Source of the DNA: Mesostigma viride
Taxonomy: Eukaryota; Streptophyta; Mesostigmatophyceae; Mesostigmatales; Mesostigmataceae
DNA length: 64,000 nt
NCBI GenBank assembly: GCA_009746045.1
Contig: RPFO01000132.1
Coordinates: 1,134,590-1,198,589 of the forward strand
Direction: 5' to 3'
Under the pieces are notes generated by a model. The model did not search any database. It had not been told where the DNA came from and saw nothing but the letters and a program-made list of their open reading frames with translations. Every line of letters starts with the position of its first letter. Positions within the stretch are counted from its first letter, which is position 1. A program made the translations under genes and the position numbers. Below are positions 61,201-64,000 of the stretch, one piece after another.

Positions 61201-63998
61201 AAAAACCATCCGCACAATCTAGTACTGTGAAACAGGTAGAACCTTTAACCTTATTAAATATATCATCAATACGAGGTAGAGGGTATTTAGACTTCACAGT
61301 AATATCGTTTTAACTTCCTATAATCAGTAACTAGGCGAAACTTGCCATTTGGTTTAGGAACTAACAGGACACCAGCGGAGTAGGGGGAGTTACTAGGCTC
61401 TATCAATCCGGCTTCTAATAGTGATACTAAAATCTGTTTTAGTTCCTTTAATTCGGTAGGGCCCATTCTATACATCGGAGAGTGCGTAGTAGGAACTGCA
61501 CCGTCCTTGATAACTACACGGTGTAAAACAGAACGAGGAGGAGGATAAGAAGGAGTCTTTTCTTCAAATACTTTTGAGGAATCTATCACAGCCATGTATC
61601 TTACTATTTCATTCATGTCCCACGTAGCTCCCACAAAAACCAGCATCTTCATTAAAACAATAAGTGGAAGCATACATGTGACACTAATTGACATGCCCGG
61701 AGGCACGCCGTTCAAGGCCCTTCATGAAGTACGTTGCCCTAGAGGCAACCAAGACAATGGTGGGTGGGTGGGGAGCAAAGAAAGAGGCCGACAAAACCAG
61801 CCAGAGCGGCTTTTAGTCGCAAAACCTCCCTTATCCCTAGCTAACTGACGTCATTAAACCCTTATGTTTAGTGGATGCTAGTAAGACGCTAACCGTACAG
61901 ACCGGGGGTAGAATATCCCGAATCTGCACGGCTAGTATTAAATAATGCGTAGGTTGTTCTTTTCAGGGGCACTGCACCTCACGCCCCGTTCCGCCCGGGT
62001 ATAATCAACCCAAGCGCGGAACGCACATTTTATTTAATTCATTTTTCAACCATGCACTATATTGCATCTACTAATCACAAAAGCTCTAGCCAAACCGCTA
62101 CGAGTAAACACTGCGACCTATAAGCCGCTCATCCAGCGGCCTCTTGTTCCCGCATTCACGTATAGAAGAAACTCCGTTCAAAGAACCCCGATTCATGTCC
62201 CACGTAGCTCCCACAAAAACCAGCATCTTCATTAAAACAATAAGTGGAAGCATACATGTGACACTAATTGACATGCCCGGAGGCACGCCGTTCAAGGCCC
62301 TTCATGAAGTACGTTGCCCAATCACCCCCGCCCTGGCTTTCCCTTGAAGCCGCACTCCACCTTGCTCGTTGTCACAAGTGACCGCCCTGCCGCAAAACGG
62401 GAGCCCCCCCACATCGGGAGGCGTGTGCCCGGCGGCTGTGGATGCATGGCCAGGCCCAAAAAGGCCCAGCGCATTTGCACTGCGATTGCGCACGGCCAGC
62501 CTATCATGACCCCTCTCGGGGCCCCGAGTCGGTACCGCTATGGCCGTCTCCCCATTGTAGACCCGGGGTGCTTCGAGAAAAAACGTGGACCTAGCCCAGG
62601 CCCCGCCAGCCCGGATGCCCGAGGCCACAGCCCCAGGCACCTGGCTGAACGAGAGTCCGTTCAGCCAAGACCGCATTCCCCCCGAGGTTTCTATGCGTGG
62701 GGAAAAAATTTCTAGCTTAGACGCTTTTCCCATCGCCGTCCCCAGCCCCAACCACCCCCCCCTCGGCGGAAGGCAATTGCAAAGTTTGCTGGCCAGCAGC
62801 AATTTCCGAAGAAAAAGCCGCAGGCCGCGGACCGAGACACGGGTCGCCAGTGCCAGCCATCCGGCTCCAACCCGGGGTGCAAGCATCCCCAGGTACGGAG
62901 CACCAGCTCGCGCACTGGGCCGACCAAGCGACAGTTGAGCACCTGTCACGGCATCCGGCCCACCAAAGACCCCAAGCTGGGGAAAAGGTGCGGACCGGAG
63001 GTAATCTTTTTCTTTTCTTTTAGTTAACCGGGCGAGGAACTACGCCTGGCCGGTTAACAACTGGAAGTCTCACCACTGGCCAAGTGGCCAGTGCAACCAG
63101 TGCTTTTGGGATTTTGCTCCGCAGCACCCATAGCTGCGGCTGCCGCCGCAACGACAACGAGCAAAGAAAGAGGCCGACAAAACCAGCCAGAGCGGCTTTT
63201 AGTCGCAAAACCTCCCTTATCCCTAGCTAACTGACGTCATTAAACCCTTATGTTTAGTGGATGCTAGTAAGACGCTAACCGTACAGACCGGGGGTAGAAT
63301 ATCCCGAATCTGCACGGCTAGTATTAAATAATGCGTAGGTTGTTCTTTTCAGGGGCACTGCACCTCACGCCCCGTTCCGCCCGGGTATAATCAACCCAAG
63401 CGCGGAACGCACATTTTATTTAATTCATTTTTCAACCAATTGCACTATATTGCATCTACTAATCACAAAAGCTCTAGCCAAACCGCTACGAGTAAACACT
63501 GCGACCTATAAGCCGCTCATCCAGCGGCCTCTTGTTCCCGCATTCACGTATAGAAGAAACTCCGTTCAAAGAACCCCGATTTTCAGTAAATCCCACTCCT
63601 ATTGTATCCACTGTATTTACATCTATATCCACACTACTATTAGTGATAGGTATCTCTTGTACTTCTAACTGAAGGAACATACATAATAGGTATCCATATT
63701 CCTTTAGTTCAGATCGCAATTCGTCATTGGACATTAATACTTCAGGTATAGGTCTCACAGGAGGATCAACAGGTGTAGGAGGAGTAATATCTACCAAGGA
63801 TAAATTCTCTAATCTATAATGACGTTCCGGTACCCAGTAAGAGCTATCTGGAAACCAAATAACCATAGTATCATAATTAATAGTAATCTTATTATCCTGG
63901 TGCCAATCTAATCCTAGTAAGACATCAGCTGTAGTGATAGGGCCTATAGTGGCCGTCAGGTTGACCGTACGTCCTTGTATGACCAGGGGAAGGGACAC
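58241..63998 (-). pseudogene. gypsy pol: protease, RT, RNase H, integrase, chromodomain
   Basis: Domains on the minus strand: protease end (ADVLLGLDWH near 63900); insertion 61612-63580; RT with RLVTDYRKL (about 61320), YPLPRIDDIFN, LDCADGFWQLRI, GLCNSPASFQ and YLDD (about 60950); RNase H with VVATDASKVAIGGVL and QTDHRPLTHLL; integrase with an H-H-C-C zinc site (ELHDLAAHQGG..C.SC, about 59550-59430), MMDFVGPF, ISDKDKLFTSDFW and HLVERLNRVVEEAL; and a chromodomain (EVEGIVAHRDIKKGRGTQRQ, YKVKWMYARS..VWYTESEL, about 58420-58280) ending ..YKTLHKL at 58241. Frame breaks: one extra A near 61304, near 60830, near 60402 and near 58572. The first in-window residue is internal; gag and the rest of protease lie to the right. 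Confidence 0.9.
61607..63585. mobile_element. tandem dimer insertion inside gypsy pol, 5-bp TSD
   Basis: TTTCA flanks the insert (61607-61611, 63581-63585). Removing it and one TTTCA rejoins pol in frame as GVGFTE-IVRYMAV. The insert is two head-to-tail units. Unit 1 is 61612-62192 (581 bp) and unit 2 is 62193-63580 (1388 bp). They share a ~128-bp left block (TTCATGTCCCACGTAGC.. to GTTGCCC) and a ~420-bp right block (GAGCAAAGAAAGAGG.. to GAACCCCGAT), nearly identical. Between these blocks unit 1 has about 33 bp and unit 2 about 838 bp. Ends are not inverted repeats and do not start TG. The 838-bp GC-rich filler has overlapping frames on both strands, one reading MARPKKAQRICTAIAHGQPI, with no domain I recognise. 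Confidence 0.8.
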
Positions 63999-64000
63999 CG

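Larger units (their letters stand above)
54918..64000 (-). mobile_element. Ty3/gypsy chromodomain LTR retrotransposon, runs off the window
   Basis: On the minus strand, from the right edge: retropepsin-like protease, RT, RNase H, integrase, chromodomain, an extra reading region, a purine tract and a 573-bp 3' LTR. The order PR-RT-RH-INT with a C-terminal chromodomain defines chromoviruses. Gag and the 5' LTR must lie beyond 64000. It is inserted in the 3' end of a family B LINE. The pol frame is broken in at least four places, and a 1.97-kb insertion sits between protease and RT. Confidence 0.93.

Overview
The window is eukaryotic nuclear DNA, most likely from a green alga (Viridiplantae). 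It has spliced genes with GT..AG introns, and non-LTR and LTR retrotransposons, DNA transposons and long simple repeats fill most of the space. The green-lineage placement rests on a plant class-A-type heat shock factor, a 51-residue ribosomal protein eL39 gene whose first coding exon is only the ATG, a LINE with a plant-type zinc-binding RT tail, and TGTAA motifs downstream of two genes. I cannot name the species.

Host genes that can be supported: a heat shock transcription factor (12317-14371, -), a large spliced gene of unknown function (22909-24672, -), eL39/RPL39 (26443-27141, +), a multi-exon cellulose synthase-like family 2 glycosyltransferase (31577-37771, -) and a four-exon protein with two IQ calmodulin-binding motifs (40702-44745, +). 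They have unrelated functions and show no shared pathway.

1-15 kb: a 26-bp tandem repeat, a 3.1-kb minisatellite of 21-bp units, a pair of inverted ~450-bp arms (3.3-3.8 and 9.7-10.2 kb) around a decayed tyrosine-recombinase-like remnant, a LINE tail fragment, and an 860-bp TGTGAG hexamer array abutting a 275-bp TGGG array; then the heat shock factor. 15-20.3 kb: a nearly full-length LINE with a 15-bp target-site duplication. 22.9-31.5 kb: the unknown gene, eL39, and a three-level nest (SINE holding a LINE, the LINE holding a palindrome-rich TIR element). 31.6-38 kb: the glycosyltransferase, with simple repeats in its introns. 40.7-44.7 kb: the IQ gene, with a 350-bp purine-only intron tract. 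46.5-49.2 kb: a hAT-type element with an exact 8-bp target duplication, itself hit by a 5'-truncated LINE.

49.7-64 kb: a LINE of a second family has been interrupted at least three times: by a TA-flanked mariner-like element (which carries a SINE), by a reverse-oriented element that carries only a LINE ORF1-like gene, and by a Ty3/gypsy chromodomain retrotransposon that runs off the right edge. The gypsy element contains a dimeric insertion of two tandem, differently deleted units, and has an unexplained extra reading region between its chromodomain and its 3' LTR. For most nested insertions the empty site can be read from matching target duplications, and in three cases removing the insert restores the host sequence or reading frame.
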